A stretch of 64,000 nt of DNA from Bidens hawaiensis (GCA_021521415.1 JAIQDT010005808.1:1-64000), one strand, 5' to 3'. Positions 11,880 through 24,220 are shown, counted from the stretch's first letter. Made by a program: numbers and translations. The notes: generated by a model not told the origin, from the letters alone.

Positions 11880-14800
11880 TTAATATAAATCCATATGCAG
11901 CCCAGTTTTAAATGTCGAAGCCCACTACTAAAGTCTCAAGCCCACGTGAAAAAATGTTCAACAGACTTTGCTCAAATTAATAAATACGATGTAACCTAAG
12001 GTGAATTGGAGGGGTTTTTTGGCAGACGCCAATCAAAGGGGGGGGGCAACCCTCTGTTGGTGTGTTTTGGAATTTTGAAGCAAGCACGCACCTCAAATAA
12101 GTAAATGAATTAAAGAAGCAAGCACGTAGGTGAATTAAAGAAGCAAGCATACAAGAGAATTAATTTAATCAGACTAGTAGCTCAATCATATTTATATCTT
12201 TTTACGATGAACCACAATAATTATTTTATCCTTGTTTCATCAATTATTATGATTGGCTAAACTATTATACTGCCTGGGTTTGGATGAATACTTTTTAAAC
12301 TCGTTTTACTTTTGGTTTTGAATTATTATTAATTGGTTGATGCTTTGGAAAAGTTTTTATTTTATTTGGTTGTGATGCACATGCGTATTTGGTATTAATT
12401 TATGATCAATTTATTGTTCCATATGTGTCTTTGTGAACGTATTTCATGTACGGATGCATATTAGGTTACTTACTGTGTGTTTGTAACTAGTTTATGGTTT
12501 ATAGTTAACGTATTCCATAGGAGCGGTAATTGAGAGTTTAGAGATTCCTTGTATTATGTCACTTGAGAGACCGGGAGGTAATTAAGTGTCGTCTGTTTTG
12601 ATCTTTTGCGGGTTTGGGTAGTGATTGCACGGGAGTGAGTTACCCTAGATTCCTTTAGATTCATACAGATCAGAATTATACCGAATTCAATAGAATACCC
12701 CTTTACACCTTAGGGTATATTGTGATTTGAGAGACCGGGAGGTTATTTAATCTTTGGGTACCTTAGCATATTTAGGTAAGGTGAGACCGGGAGGTGATCC
12801 GAACCATTAAACCGTTGAGCTTTACATGATATATAGGGTTCTTAGGTATTGTTGGTGAGACCGGGAGGTGATCTAGCTTACTTTAGTTATTCCTTAAATT
12901 TCATATTTTTAGAATACGGTACTAATCATAAATCCAATTCCGAGAGTTTACGAGTTGACTAGTAGGATTCCTTACCTAGGTAGTTGTTTCTCCTATTTGA
13001 GTTCCAGTCCGTGCCTAGTTTTCGTGTCAGAAGAAGAAAAGGAAGAGGAAGTGGCAACACAGGAGGATCAGAATATGGTGGTAGTTGAGTCACCAAATCA
13101 TATGCAGGTTAGAATGTCTGTGGAGGAACTAGATAGTGGACCTCCACCGAAATCGACAAAGCCACAGAAGAGGAAGCGGAAGTGCTGGATCAACACGTTT
13201 TGAGGGTTCAAAAATGGTACATTAATAGTTATAGGAAAGCACTAAAATGCATAAATAACCATTTTTCTCACTATATGCCACGTATTAGGTTTGGTCCGGG
13301 TAAGTTTAAGTATTGGTGATCCGACCCGTTTGTATGTTTTGTATTACTCTTTTGTTTCACTATGTGTTATTTGATTAAAATTGTTGGACGGGTGGAACTA
13401 AACGGGTTAGACCGGGGTTGGATAAAAGAAAAGCCTCCTGATTGAGATTTTAGGAGCGAGTCCGGCTGAAGACTCTTCTGTAAACTTAGCGCTTACCGGG
13501 AGGCAACCCGGTAGTATGTTTTGGTTTTTACTTTTAGTTTTACTTTTATTTTTTGGGTTTCTTGCTTTCTTTTGCTTGCCGTGTGTTTTCTGTTTTTGTT
13601 TTCAGGTGGCTCAAGGATTGATTGTGGATGGTTGATGATTTAGGGTTTGAAGCAAGTGCGGGGAGGTCATTTGTTTATTGATTGCTGCTTTCGTTCGTAA
13701 GTGACAGCTTGGTTAAGAGTATTGGAGTGTGAGGCTTTCGTTCGAATTGGAGGGCATGAGACACGACTCGCGAGGCAATATCGTCATATTTACCAATGGA
13801 GTATGTTCCACTTTACTTATATTTAAATGTGCTTTAATTTTTGTCTTTTTCCTGTCTCATTGAGGACAATGTGACATTTAAGTGTGGGGATGAGAATCTA
13901 ACGTTTTTATATTAAAAAAAATTCAAAATTTTTTAAAAAAATAATAATAAATTTTTTTTTTAAAAAAATATTCAAAATTAAAATGTCCCGAATATTTAAG
14001 GAAAATTTTTTCAAATAATGGAAAATGATATAAAAATTTGAGATTGTTTTTTTTAAAACTACTATTATATATGAGATTAAATAAAAGATAACGCACTAAA
14101 TTTGAGATGTGTCAGTAGGCCCAACTAGCTTTGATAGTCCTCTTTAGCAAATTTTATATATCTAATGATTTGAAAAACGGTGAAACCAAATTTCGATGCT
14201 TATGGAGGATTACCATGATCTAAAAACTTTGAGATGGTAAGACTTAGATGCACTCAAACCAGCACACCACCGCCATGTCCACTTTTTATATGAGCTTAGA
14301 AAAATAGTTATATATTAGGATAAAGATGCCTAAGAGCACCAGAAAAAAAGAAAAAAAAAGGAAAAAAGGTATGTTTTGAAAGTGTATTCCAAGAATTGGT
14401 CCGAAAAGAAAAAGAAAGAGAAAGTTATGTATTGTAAAATGCCAAAGAAACATTCTCAAAAATAGAAAAAGAGGCCAAAGTTGCACATACTAGACGAGGC
14501 TGAGAGTTTACGCGTTGCTAAGGGGATAGTGACTCTGAGTTTATCGCTATTGGGGCTCAAAGTTCTTAGTCAATAAATATCATATTAGGGATTTATAGGA
14601 CAAAGTTCAATAATATTTAGGAATAACTCGTAAGGCCTACACATGACCATTCATCCATCAAATTTCACCGAGTGCATCTACTGAGTACCATCAACGAGTC
14701 CTTAGCTTATGGTGATTTGTCAAACCAGTCTGTTTTGACTCTAGTTTTTCTAGATCTCTTTGTCTGAGATGGGGTAGGTGTAGCCATAGTTTTTGAACTT

Positions 14801-14993
14801 AAAACGATTAATGCAATTGGGGGCATGATAGGCTAGTGGCTGAGTTTAAGTGGACAACAATATCGGCAATGGCGGTTTTTGTGTTTATCTGTGCTTAAAA
14901 GATAACCAATATGTTTTAAAGATTAGTTTCGAATTCTTATTCCATTGCAAAGTACTTTTTCAGGGACGAAAAATGTTTAAGTGTGGGGATATT
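11880..14993 (+). repeat. 3' internal region of a Tat/Athila-like element
   Basis: Conserved landmarks in order: four copies of GAGACCGGGAGGT at about 12568, 12733, 12784 and 12860; GCGCTTACCGGGAGGCAACC (from 13489), a stem motif common in this group; a TTTTGTTTTCAG acceptor-like site near 13603; TTGAGGACAATG plus AAGTGTGGGGATGA (13858-13892); and AAGTGTGGGGAT at 14979, which should be the polypurine tract. An 82-residue acidic frame (12955-13203) ending in a KRKRK stretch may be a coding remnant. No pol is present. The lack of a primer site suggests truncation on the left. Confidence 0.6.
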
Positions 14994-15120
14994 TGATGTG
15001 GTCTAAAATATACATAATATTATATAAATATTTCCTATACTTTCAAGTATTTTGAGTCAGGTGTTTATTAAGCGTGGGACACCCTTTTATTTTTTTTATT
15101 ATAGAGTTACTATTTGCTTA
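14994..15120 (+). repeat. Start of a 3' LTR after the polypurine tract
   Basis: TGATGTGGTC begins 4 bases after the AAGTGTGGGGAT tract, as an LTR start should. The right end is not found; the sequence passes into the promoter-like AT-rich DNA of the next gene relic. The extent is therefore approximate. Confidence 0.4.
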
Positions 15121-15223
15121 CATATTAACTGTTTGGCCCGTGAGCCTTTTGGTTATATATACCTACGCCACATTTGTAAAACTCATATACCTACATAATT
15201 TTAAATTATTTTTTTAGTTAATA

Positions 15224-15544
15224 ATGGATTACTCGTCATCATCCACATCCTACGAGGATGTCCTCAGGAGGAAAATTTAGGATCAAATCGAGGCATATAA
15301 AGCTTTTCGGGAAACTCTTACTGAAGAATTTGTAAAGACTAGCAAAAATTTGGATGCCAGGGATGTCATTGCAAAAGTTCTTACTCGAATGCCCGCTAGT
15401 ACTATCTGAGATCTTGCTATTTTGTTTATGGTTGATGTAGGACAGAGAGAACTTGACCAGTTAAAACTTTTGGGCAATGCAATTCTTGAACTGAATTGCT
15501 CAATGGAATTGAAGTTGAAGTTTCTTATGTCACTCAGAGATTAG
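15224..15544 (+). pseudogene. Unknown 107-codon gene relic
   Basis: A single frame from ATG 15224 to TAG 15544 is open except for TAG at 15278-15280 and TGA at 15407-15409. The start is Ser-rich (MDYSSSSTSYEDV). The rest is predicted helical and charged, with segments such as AYKAFRETLTEEF and VGQRELDQLKLL. No family is recognised. The constant frame with only two nonsense changes indicates a formerly coded protein. It converges on the Ulp1-like gene and may belong to the same mobile unit. Confidence 0.5.
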
Positions 15545-15793
15545 TAATAATAAAATTTGTATGTTTGTGATGGTGTGTTTGTATGTGTGTTTTGGTAATA
15601 ATAAATTTTTTATGTTTGTGTTAAAACATTGATTCAACATGTAACATTACAAAGTGGTAACAGAAGACTAGAGATCTTCATAAGTCCATATCATAGCATC
15701 TAACAAGTATCTTATAGTACATAGCAGTCAGTTTTGAAATAATTCAAATTTGTTGTTGCCTTTTCTTAAGTTCAACAATCAACTCTTCTCCGG

Positions 15794-18700
15794 TTAAAAC
15801 AGTGTTGTTATTTTCATGGAATACCAGTGCTTTCTTGATAGAGTATTTCTGTGTTGGTTTACATCTGAGAGGAGGATTTTGCATAAATAATTTGACCTCA
15901 ACCTTTTTAGCTGTTTTTGTTGTTTAGGGTCTTCCTTGCAAAAATTACACCCCCATGGTCTCTTCCCATCATATTTCTCCATGTGTCTCATAGCAAAAAT
16001 ACCACAATCTATTCCATTATTTATTGTTCTCCATGTCATCTTCAATCTATTGATTGTTGCTACTTGGATTTGCTGAGTACTAGGGTGTTTGATTGTTTTA
16101 AGATACACGCAACAGACGTTTCTCTAAACAAAATAAAAAGCAATTTAAGTATTTTGACAATTTTTATAACAGGTATTTATGTTTCTTGGGTGGTATATAT
16201 GTTTACCAGTATATCAGGAGTCTTTCTGTATCTTTCTTCAAAATTCTCTCTAATTGCTTTTGATTTGTCTTCTAAGCTTTTAAACTTTGCATTGGCTGAT
16301 ATTTCTTGTTTTGCACTGTTATCAAGTAGTTTTATCACTCCTGTTTGAAGATTGAAGGTAACCACAAAGAAATGATGGTGTTGTAGAATTGGCACGAGCA
16401 CTATAGCAACCTCCTTGAGTGATAGAATTCCAAAAATTGCCATTTGTTTTTCGATGTTGTCTGAAAACACATCCAGTCTTTCTTTGTCTGTGTAACCCCT
16501 TGACTCAACATAATGGTCACTTGTCTGTATAATAATTAAAATGCAGATGATTAAAGCGTTTATGGAGTGTTTTATAATAGTACAAAGAAAGTAGATTAAT
16601 TTGTACCATCACAGTGCTTGAAGAAAAGAATCTGAACGGTGATGCTGCATATTTTTTCTTTTTTTCATAGTTCATTAGTTCAATGAATGCATCCATTGCA
16701 TTGGTGGTTATATAAATACCAGGACAGTAGCTTTCAAAGATCACCTTGAATAATTCTATGTGAGCGGACTTGTAGATCTCTTCCCAAATACCTTCAAGAC
16801 AAAAAAATATTAACTATGAAATTATTTATTCATCTTCTGTGACACTAGTGGATACGTCAACCTCTCTCAGAAGATATGTAGATTTCAGTGTAATGAGGTT
16901 ATCATTTGTTGACAATCCGGTGTCAACTGTTAAACATAAAACAACTCATTTTAAATTTGACTGAAAATAATTGTAACTATAATTAAATACCTTCAACCCC
17001 TTTTGGTTTTTATTTATTATTAAATACCCTCTTTAGCCCACTCAACCACTGTATTAACAACTTTATCAATATCTGCGCATGAGACATTGTTTTCTTGACT
17101 TGCATCATTTTTTACGACAACCAAATATGTAATATGTTCAACTGTGATTATAATTAAGCTAGTACATATACCTTTTTGAGCAGCCACTGGACCACCAACA
17201 CCAACATCTGAATCAACTGCATCACACAGATGTGATAAGTTTAAAATAACAGCATAAGCGTTTTATGAGCGTTTTAATTATACTTATAATTAATTTAGCC
17301 CAAATACCTTTTAGAGCAGCCACTGGACCACCAACACCAACATCTAAATCTATTGCTGTAGCTGTATAAGTATTGGGATCTTTCAACTTAAACAAAAATA
17401 GTTTTGAAATGAGAAAGAGAAACTTGAAAAAAGAAAATATAATTTTTTTCTCACATAAATTAAAGAGTGATAAGGGTTTTATGGTGTCAGTTTCTTGTGT
17501 TTTAGGGACCACATTATTAGTGAATCTGTTTTCCCATTCACAACATCTAGCAAAGATATTGTGATTTGATGGATGTCTGTCCTTTCCTTGACGGACCAAC
17601 TCGTTGATATTTGAGAAAATTTTATCAAATTTCTTCAACTTGTTATCCATTGCCTTATTCCAAGACTGTAAAAAGAAAATGTAGTTATTGTTAATTCAAA
17701 AACATTTTCAATTTATCCCAACCAGTTGTAATGGAGTTAAATAATAGTCAACCAGCTCCTGGGTGTGTGTTCCCAATGGCATTTGCAAACTTAAAGGTGA
17801 ATAAACGCTTACATAATCATCCAAATCTTGTTCAGCTGTTTGATCGGCATTATCTGTTTCAGATGCACTTTGACCATCTGTTTTTGATTATATATAATGT
17901 TGTTAAATAAACGTTGCATTACATGAAATACATATAGAAATAAGAGATATGAGAGCTTTTTAGAAGAAAATAACAAGTTTTTCACCATGTTCTTGTTTCT
18001 CCTTAGCTGCAGTGTTTTCTTCAACTCCAGTCTCACCGGCAGATGCATCACCATATGTACCACCATATGCAGTCTCATCAAGCACCTTCCCGACAGCACT
18101 AACTGTCACATGAGCAGTAGTAGCAGCAGCAGCAGCCGCATCAGCAGCTTCATCAAGTCCCTTCTCGGCAGCACTAACTGTCACAGCAGCGAGTAGCAGC
18201 AGCAGCCGCAGCAACAGTCTCATCAAGTCCCTTCCCGGTAGCACTAACTGTCACAGCAGCAGTCTCATCAAGTCCCTTCCCGGCAGCCCTAACGGTCATA
18301 GCAGCAGGAGCAGCAGCAGCCACATCAATCCCCTTCCCGTCAACACTAAACGTCACAGCAGCAGCAACCTCAGTAGCATCTTCTTCTAAGGGTGGACTAT
18401 TATTCTCTAAGTATTTTTCCATATTATTAAGAGTAGTTGTTATGTAGTTAACTGCAGGCGTTGTGACGGGAGTCCCAAATGGACTATATTTTTTCTGGTA
18501 TTCATGCGTGTAAAGCATCACAAGGAAGGTGATCGGACCGTTGTATTGACTGTTGATATCTCTCCAGTCTTCCTTTGTCAATTTCAAGTTTTCAATAACA
18601 TAGCTGCACCAGTCCATATTTGGAATATCCGATGTTTTATCAATTGCAGCGATGAATCATTGATTGACTATTGTTAATTTTGTCACAAATCCTATACAGG

Positions 18701-19431
18701 TGCTGAACAACACAAGGAAATTAATCTTAAACAGTTCACCAACTCCTTGATCCACGACCAGTTTGTCTTTCACACATGCTTTATACTTATTCTTGGAGTC
18801 GAGAATTGTTATTTGAACAAACCTGTAGTAACATCTTCCCCCAATCTTGGTCTACTCTTGTCTAAAACAGGAATCTTACCCATTGGTATCCCCAAAACTT
18901 CATGTACTTTTTGTGGTGTTATCTTAATAACACCGCTCCCAATGTTCAATTAATTTAAATGGTTATTATAGTTCATGAGCAACCAATATCCCAAAGTTGT
19001 TGGAGTTTGGGTTACTTGAAGTCTTAACATTGACCCGAAACCCATTTCTTCTACACAAGTTTTTTGGGCAGTGGTCATTGCCTTCACCGCATCAACAATA
19101 TTATAAGGTGCACGCCTATTCTTCAATTTTTTGTCTACAAATTCAACAAAAGGTTTTGTTGTTGTCCTCTCTGCTGCCTTCTTTTCTTTAATGGCTTTCT
19201 TTTTCAGACGCTGAAAGTTCGAGTCAGAGGTGCTGTGTTCCACCTCTTTCCGCTTTGACAACAACCTGTCGATTTTTGTGTCAAGGTCTGAATCAGAGTT
19301 TGCTTCCACAACATGTTTTGTTTTCACCTTTTTCACCACCGGAGCAACTTTTTTAGTCTTCCTTTTATCTGTATTTTCAACTCTCTTCTCGTTCAGATGC
19401 TTACCTTTATCAGTCTTGTTTTTTTCGACAA
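15794..19431 (-). pseudogene. Ulp1-like (C48) cysteine protease gene, probably transposon-borne, degraded
   Basis: Minus-strand exon-like blocks: a Lys-rich N-terminus (from the acceptor at 19432-19434) through a helical block containing MGFGSMLRL and GYWLLMNY; an in-frame stop after NNHLN (about 18950) and continuation with VHEVLGIPMGKIP; 18617-18174 with WCSYVIENL and an Ala-rich repeat tract; 17650-17222; 16744-16619; 16520-16209, with the His block HHHFFVV and Asp block LLDNS; and 16128-15794, with the Cys block GIDCGIF. His-Asp-Cys order fits Ulp1/SUMO-protease folds. Splice donors after DIL and VM look usable. Such genes are known from MULE-type elements and many are inactive. The stop and repeats argue for decay. 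Confidence 0.6.
18030..18370 (-). repeat. Imperfect in-frame repeats coding Ala-rich GKGLDE units
   Basis: About six imperfect 42-48-bp units (AGCACTAACTGTCACAGC...TCATCAAGTCCC on plus) lie inside the protease relic. On the minus strand they encode TVSAxGKGLDE(T/A)A repeats separated by polyalanine from GCA/GCT runs. At least one frame slip occurs between 18174 and 18244. This is probably a flexible linker prone to replication slippage. Confidence 0.65.
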
Positions 19432-20107
19432 CTGAATCACATACATACAGTAAAATATGAGGGTAGGGGATAACAACACGAATCACAAGTAAACAGTAAA
19501 TGCTTATCAAACATCACATTGATAATTCTCATACCAAAGATATAACACGCTTAGCATACGCTTATAACATGCTTTAATATTACACATAGATTTTAAAAAA
19601 AAACAAAGATATGTATTACAACAACACGCTTAAAAACACTTTAATACATGATGGTAGCTTTACATAAGATGATTTAAACAAATGCTTTGCAAAACTCAAT
19701 TACTGATGCTTAAATTCACAGCGGTTACATTTTAGTCTTCCTTTTATCTGTATTTTCATCTCTCTTCTCGTTCAGATGCTTACCTTTATCAGTCTTGGTT
19801 TTTTCGACAACCAAATCACATACATACAATAAAATATGGGGGTAGGGGATAACAACACGAATCACAAGTAAACAGAAAATGCTTATCAAACATCACATTG
19901 ATAATTCTCATACCAAAGCCATAACACGCTTAGCATACGCTTATAACATGCTTTAATATTACACATAGATTTAAAAAAAACAAAGATATGTATTACAACA
20001 ACACGCTTAAAAAACTCTTTAATACATGATGGTAGCTTTACATAAGATGATTTAAACAAATGCTTTGCAAAACTCAATTACTGATGCTTAAATTCACAGT
20101 GGTTAGA
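19352..20107. repeat. Tandem duplication, two units of about 379 bp
   Basis: Unit 1 (19352-19730) and unit 2 (19731-20107) are nearly identical. The unit contains the 5' end of the first recognisable Ulp1-gene exon plus upstream intron sequence. In unit 1 the acceptor (CAG, read on minus) is intact; in unit 2 the same place reads TGG. The duplication postdates assembly of the gene. Confidence 0.85.
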
Positions 20108-20500
20108 TTTTAAGAATAATTAAACCTAAAACGCTAAAAAAATCATAATTTAATACATGTTCCATCTGTATTCTGAGACCTATCGTGCTTGTGCTTCGTT
20201 CTTGGTTCCGTTCCAGAAGTAGATGAGTTAAGGTTCTTCATTTTCTCCTTATGCTTGTGGTTATGTTTCTGCTTGTGCTTCACAATTACTGATGCTTGTG
20301 CTTCGACCTTGTGCTTCACAGTAGAAACGAATCGTCGACGGTTTTAAGGAATATTGACTTACGAGGATGTGCTTCACAATTGTTTTGGGAATAATTATCG
20401 CCGTTAGGGGGTAATTGTTTGACCCTTTTAAAAGAAGCTGAGGCGTGTGCTTTTAAATTTTAATCATACGGTTAGGGATTATTGTACAGTATAAAAAATA
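20108..20500 (-). other. Lys/His-rich possible 5' exon and leader of the Ulp1-like gene
   Basis: The minus strand around 20300-20160 is open and codes KHKQKHNHKHKEK-like repeats, including an ATG at 20243. It could be the amino-terminal exon of the protease relic, but no splice donor is convincing. The TGTGCTTC repeats on plus make an artefact possible. Confidence 0.3.
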
Positions 20501-20504
20501 TATA

Positions 20505-20786
20505 ATATTAGTGGGTGGTGGTGGGTTCAGGTGGTCATGATGGTGGTGGACGGTGGCAGAGGTGTGGTGGTTCGTGGTGGCGGATGTGTGGTGGTGGGTG
20601 GTGGTGGTGGGTGGTGGGTGTGGTGGCGGAGGTCGGTGGTGGTGGTGGCGGAGGTGTGGTGGGTGGTGGTGGTGGCGGAGGTGTGGTGGGTGGTTTGTGG
20701 TTGGTGCTGGAGGTCGTTATGGTTGGTTCCAGTGGTTGTGGCGAATGTGGGCGGTGGATGGTGGCAGTAGGTGGTGTGTAGTATAA
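20505..20786. repeat. GGT/GTGG-rich low-complexity tract
   Basis: About 280 bases of imperfect GGTGGT and GGCGGAGGT repeats on the plus strand (CCACC on minus). All open frames through it are products of the repeat. Runs of GG at short spacing could form G-quadruplex structures in the plus strand. Confidence 0.85.
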
Positions 20787-20787
20787 T

Positions 20788-21090
20788 TAGGGGTGTCCAT
20801 CGAATCGAATAACTAATTTTCAAGTTAATCGAATCGAATAATTTATTTTTTTGCTGGTATTCATATTCGATTCGTATTCGTTTAAAAGTTGGATCATTCT
20901 ATTCGTATTCGTATTCGTATTACATGCCATATTCGAAATTCGATTCTATTCATATTTGAAACTCAAATTTGAATCATGAATTCGTATTCGATTTGTATTC
21001 GATTACTGTACTCGAATACAAATCGAATCGAATTCGAATTGAGTCGAATTTCGAATGTTTCGAATTCGAATCAAATTTTGAACACCCTTA
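20788..21090. mobile_element. hAT-type MITE made of ATTCGAAT-rich repeats
   Basis: Ends are TAGGGGTGTCCA at the left and TTGAACACCCTTA at the right, an inverted repeat with a mismatch. Flanks are AGTATAAT (20780-20787) and AGTATGAT (21091-21098), an 8-bp target duplication with one difference, the hAT signature. The 303-bp interior is almost entirely ATTCGA/TCGAAT palindromic motifs. It has no coding capacity. Confidence 0.8.
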
Positions 21091-21104
21091 AGTATGATTG
21101 AGGA

Positions 21105-21975
21105 TATGTAATCCATGAGACGATGACGGTGCTATCCCATGTGATGACCATGATGATTGGCCCAATTATGACGACGACGATGCTAATATAATGATACCCA
21201 CATGAATACATGGATATGATGACCTGGGTTGGTGGTGATTATCATAATGATGATGCTAACCTATATGGTACGGTTTGCTTACGCTAACCCATACGATGAC
21301 GACTATAGCTCGTACGATTATCATGACGTCTATGATGATGATCACACATATATATGATGATGATCAATTATAGGTACCTATATGACAATACGCCACACAG
21401 ACGCACACACACACACACACATATATATATGTTGATGATGATGGTGACACCGATGTTTAATGACATGTAACCCGTATGATCAACGATGATCATGATAACG
21501 TATACAATGGTCATACTGATGGTAGCATGTACGACTGATGATGTCGTTTGATGACGAAAACAATTCATAAGATGGTGCCGACAGTGAACGCTAATATTGG
21601 GCGTTCTGTTTACGATAACCCATACGATGCTGACTACATCCCGTACATGGCAATAGGTCATATATATGTTGGCGTTGATGATGTTGTTGACGATGATGAT
21701 GACACTGATAACGAGATATAAGTTACCCGTATGATCGACGCCGGCTACGATATAGCCTATACAATGACCACGTTGATTACCCACACGTCTGATGATGATG
21801 TCGTTTCATGGTGATGGTGATCGATGATTATGATGATGATAACCACTATAACACATGATAATGATGAAAACTTTATGATGTTGATCATCATCATAACACA
21901 TACGGTGATGATGATAACCTAGAAGATGATAATGATACAAAACTACATACTTATTCATTATGATAATGATAACAC
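21105..21975. repeat. Degenerate GAT/ATG-rich repeat region
   Basis: Nearly 900 bases dominated by ATGATGATG, GATGACGA and CATACGATGA motifs with occasional higher-order repetition (AACCCATACGATGxxGACTA occurs near 21285 and 21616). An (AC)n(AT)n run lies at 21400-21430. The 138-residue minus-strand frame at 21368-21784 is a repeat by-product. Confidence 0.75.
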
Positions 21976-22480
21976 TAGAATGTTATGAGCTTCTCTATTA
22001 CGAAGTTGTAAATCTTATCCAAAAAATCTTACTAATGGTTAAGATAAGATAGTTCAATAATGGATAAAATTTTAATTTTATTTAAAAAATACTATTTTTT
22101 AAACGAACTCAATTTTTAACGAAATTTATACCGGAATGTTTATAAAAAAACTAAGTAAGACTATGTTTTTATATTTTTTTTAAAAGTTAAATATAATAAG
22201 TTATAAAACAAAAACCAATATATATATATATATATAATTAAATGTGTAAAAAAAATAGAAAAATAAAATAAAAATTCAAACCAATCTCAATCTTACAATT
22301 TCAAACCATTGATAAAACCCCTTTCCTAACTTCATAACCCTAAATCGAGTTCTAACTTCGCTTTCTGGTAAGAATTTAATGTAATTCGTATTTACTGTGA
22401 TTTATGTAGTCAATGATATTCGTAGACATCGCTTATCCTGGCTAATTTGTTCTGAACATACAGACTCGTCTGACATAAAA
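21976..22480 (+). other. AT-rich 5' region of the B3 gene
   Basis: A/T runs, a (TA)n tract at about 22217-22236 and no open frame. It could contain the promoter and leader of the following gene; no specific TATA position can be chosen. Confidence 0.35.
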
Positions 22481-23740
22481 ATGTCACGTCTCAATAATGG
22501 AGTTAAGTTCCTGGTAGATATCAACAACGATTCCATGAGTAGGATGGTATGTTAATGTTATCAACAAATTTTTTTATGAAACATTTTACAGTTTTGCAAC
22601 ATATACATTCTAATAACATTTTTTGTGTTACTTATAACTCATTCCTAAAGCTGTTCAACCAATGTTTGCTGACATGAAATCGAATACCGGCTGTTGTTTG
22701 ATTTATGATCAAAGTGGTAGAACATTTTCTGTAGTTATAATCAAAGTACTTGATGACTTTTATTTTGGAACCGGTTGGACTGAATTAATCAGAGAATGTT
22801 GTATAGAAGCTGGAACATATGCTGTTTTTGAGCTTAAGTCAACATCTATGTTGAATATCTTTACTTTCAAAAGATACGTAAATAATCAATCTGGTACTAT
22901 GTTATATATTCCAGTCAGAAACCGACACGTCCATTACTTGGTAAGTTTTAATTTCTGTTTTTAATGATTGTTTCCAAATTCAAATGTCTATTAATTAACA
23001 TGTTTAACAGGATTTCCCTGAGTGGTACGTGATTCAAGAATTTGGTAAAAATTACATGAATTTGTTTTTTGAGCTTATTGCTCCAGATAGATATATGTTT
23101 AAAGTTTCATGTCTTTGGGATGGAATGAGTTGTAGGCTAGAGGATGGATGGATTGAGGTTTTTAAACAACCCAACTTGAAAGGTGGTTCGTTTGTTGTGT
23201 TTGAAATCATATCAGATATTACATTTCATATTAATGTCTTTCATGAAGATGGCATAGAATTTATCCTTCCTGGTCCAAATAAGATGTTTCTCAACTATCA
23301 ATTAAGTAATCAAGGTAGTTTCTCCCAAAACCCAATTCATCTTGATGAGCAAAATGATGACTCTAAAATCGTCTTCCACATGAACGTCACCAAGAAATTG
23401 GTAAATTGAATTTTTAAATTTCTTTTTTATTTACAAGTATATTCGTTTTAAATTTTAACAATATCATTTTAACTTTATAATATATTTGAAATTTGCTTTT
23501 CACAACGTCTTCCGTGTCACATTGCTACCAAGATTGATGTCTATGATGGAATGCTAATCACTTTGGTCAATCCCGAAGGTCGTAAAAAAATGAAATTGTG
23601 AGGTGTTGGAACTGAAATTCATATATTATTTACCAAAATGGAAAATTTTCAAGGAGGAAAATGAATTACAGATTGGTGATAAGTGCAGATTTGAATATGA
23701 CATCAATGAAGGTACTTTGTTAGTTTCAAAAGTTGATTAG
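22481..23740 (+). pseudogene. B3 DNA-binding domain gene (REM-like), third domain frameshifted
   Basis: The exon around 22650-22938 encodes a B3-type block (SGRTFSV..., YFGTGWTELIREC, AGTYAVFEL). A clean intron follows (donor TTG|GTAAGT at 22939, acceptor TTTAACAG at 23010). Exon 23011-23409 encodes a second block (GWIEVFKQPNLKGGSFVVFE). From about 23500 a third block is split over two frames, ending in IGDKCRFEYDINEG and a TAG at 23738-23740; the shift lies near 23600. A candidate first exon is 22481-22546, but its phase does not join cleanly. B3/REM proteins bind DNA in the nucleus. With only two intact domains it could still be expressed as a shorter protein ending at 23409. Confidence 0.6.
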
Positions 23741-24220
23741 TGCAAGAATGCGCGTTGTGTTTGTTGATTTTTGGACATTTGCGATTTGGTTACTTTGGGA
23801 AATATTTATGATTTGGTGAAATTTGTGATTTTTGGAACATTTGTTATTTTCATGTTTAGATGGTTGTATTGATACATATTTTAGTTTATTGTTTTGAATT
23901 TTGGTTGGTTAGTTTTTAAATGCTTTACTTTTATAGTTTCTTGTAACATCTATTTTGTTATTCACTTTTCTTTTGTTTCTCTCTTCTTTTGTTTCATGGG
24001 ATGTATTGTAATGGTGCCTTTTGTATGAAAACTTTTAAAGAATTGTAATTATGGAGTATCTTAAAACAAATCGTAAAAACAAAAAAAACACTTTGTTAAA
24101 AACACTTGTGATACGCTTATTAAATCGGAAACAACACTTTGTTAAATCTAAAAATAAAACAAAAAACACTTTGTAAACGATTAGGTTAAAATATGTTATA
24201 TTTTTGTTCAAACGAGTCTA
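23741..24220. other. Non-coding AT-rich interval
   Basis: No reading frame of interest. T-rich sequence follows the B3 gene, with possible AATAAA-like signals, then A-rich sequence containing AACACTTTGTTAAA repeated three times (about 24087-24170). Confidence 0.4.

Noticed and set aside
20515..20823. Several long open frames on both strands through the GGT-rich tract
   Set aside because: They are translations of a trinucleotide-like repeat (poly Val/Gly/Trp or Thr/His/Pro) with no protein features.
21368..21784. 138-residue minus-strand frame
   Set aside because: It consists of a degenerate GAT/ATG repeat; composition and position match the repeat limits.
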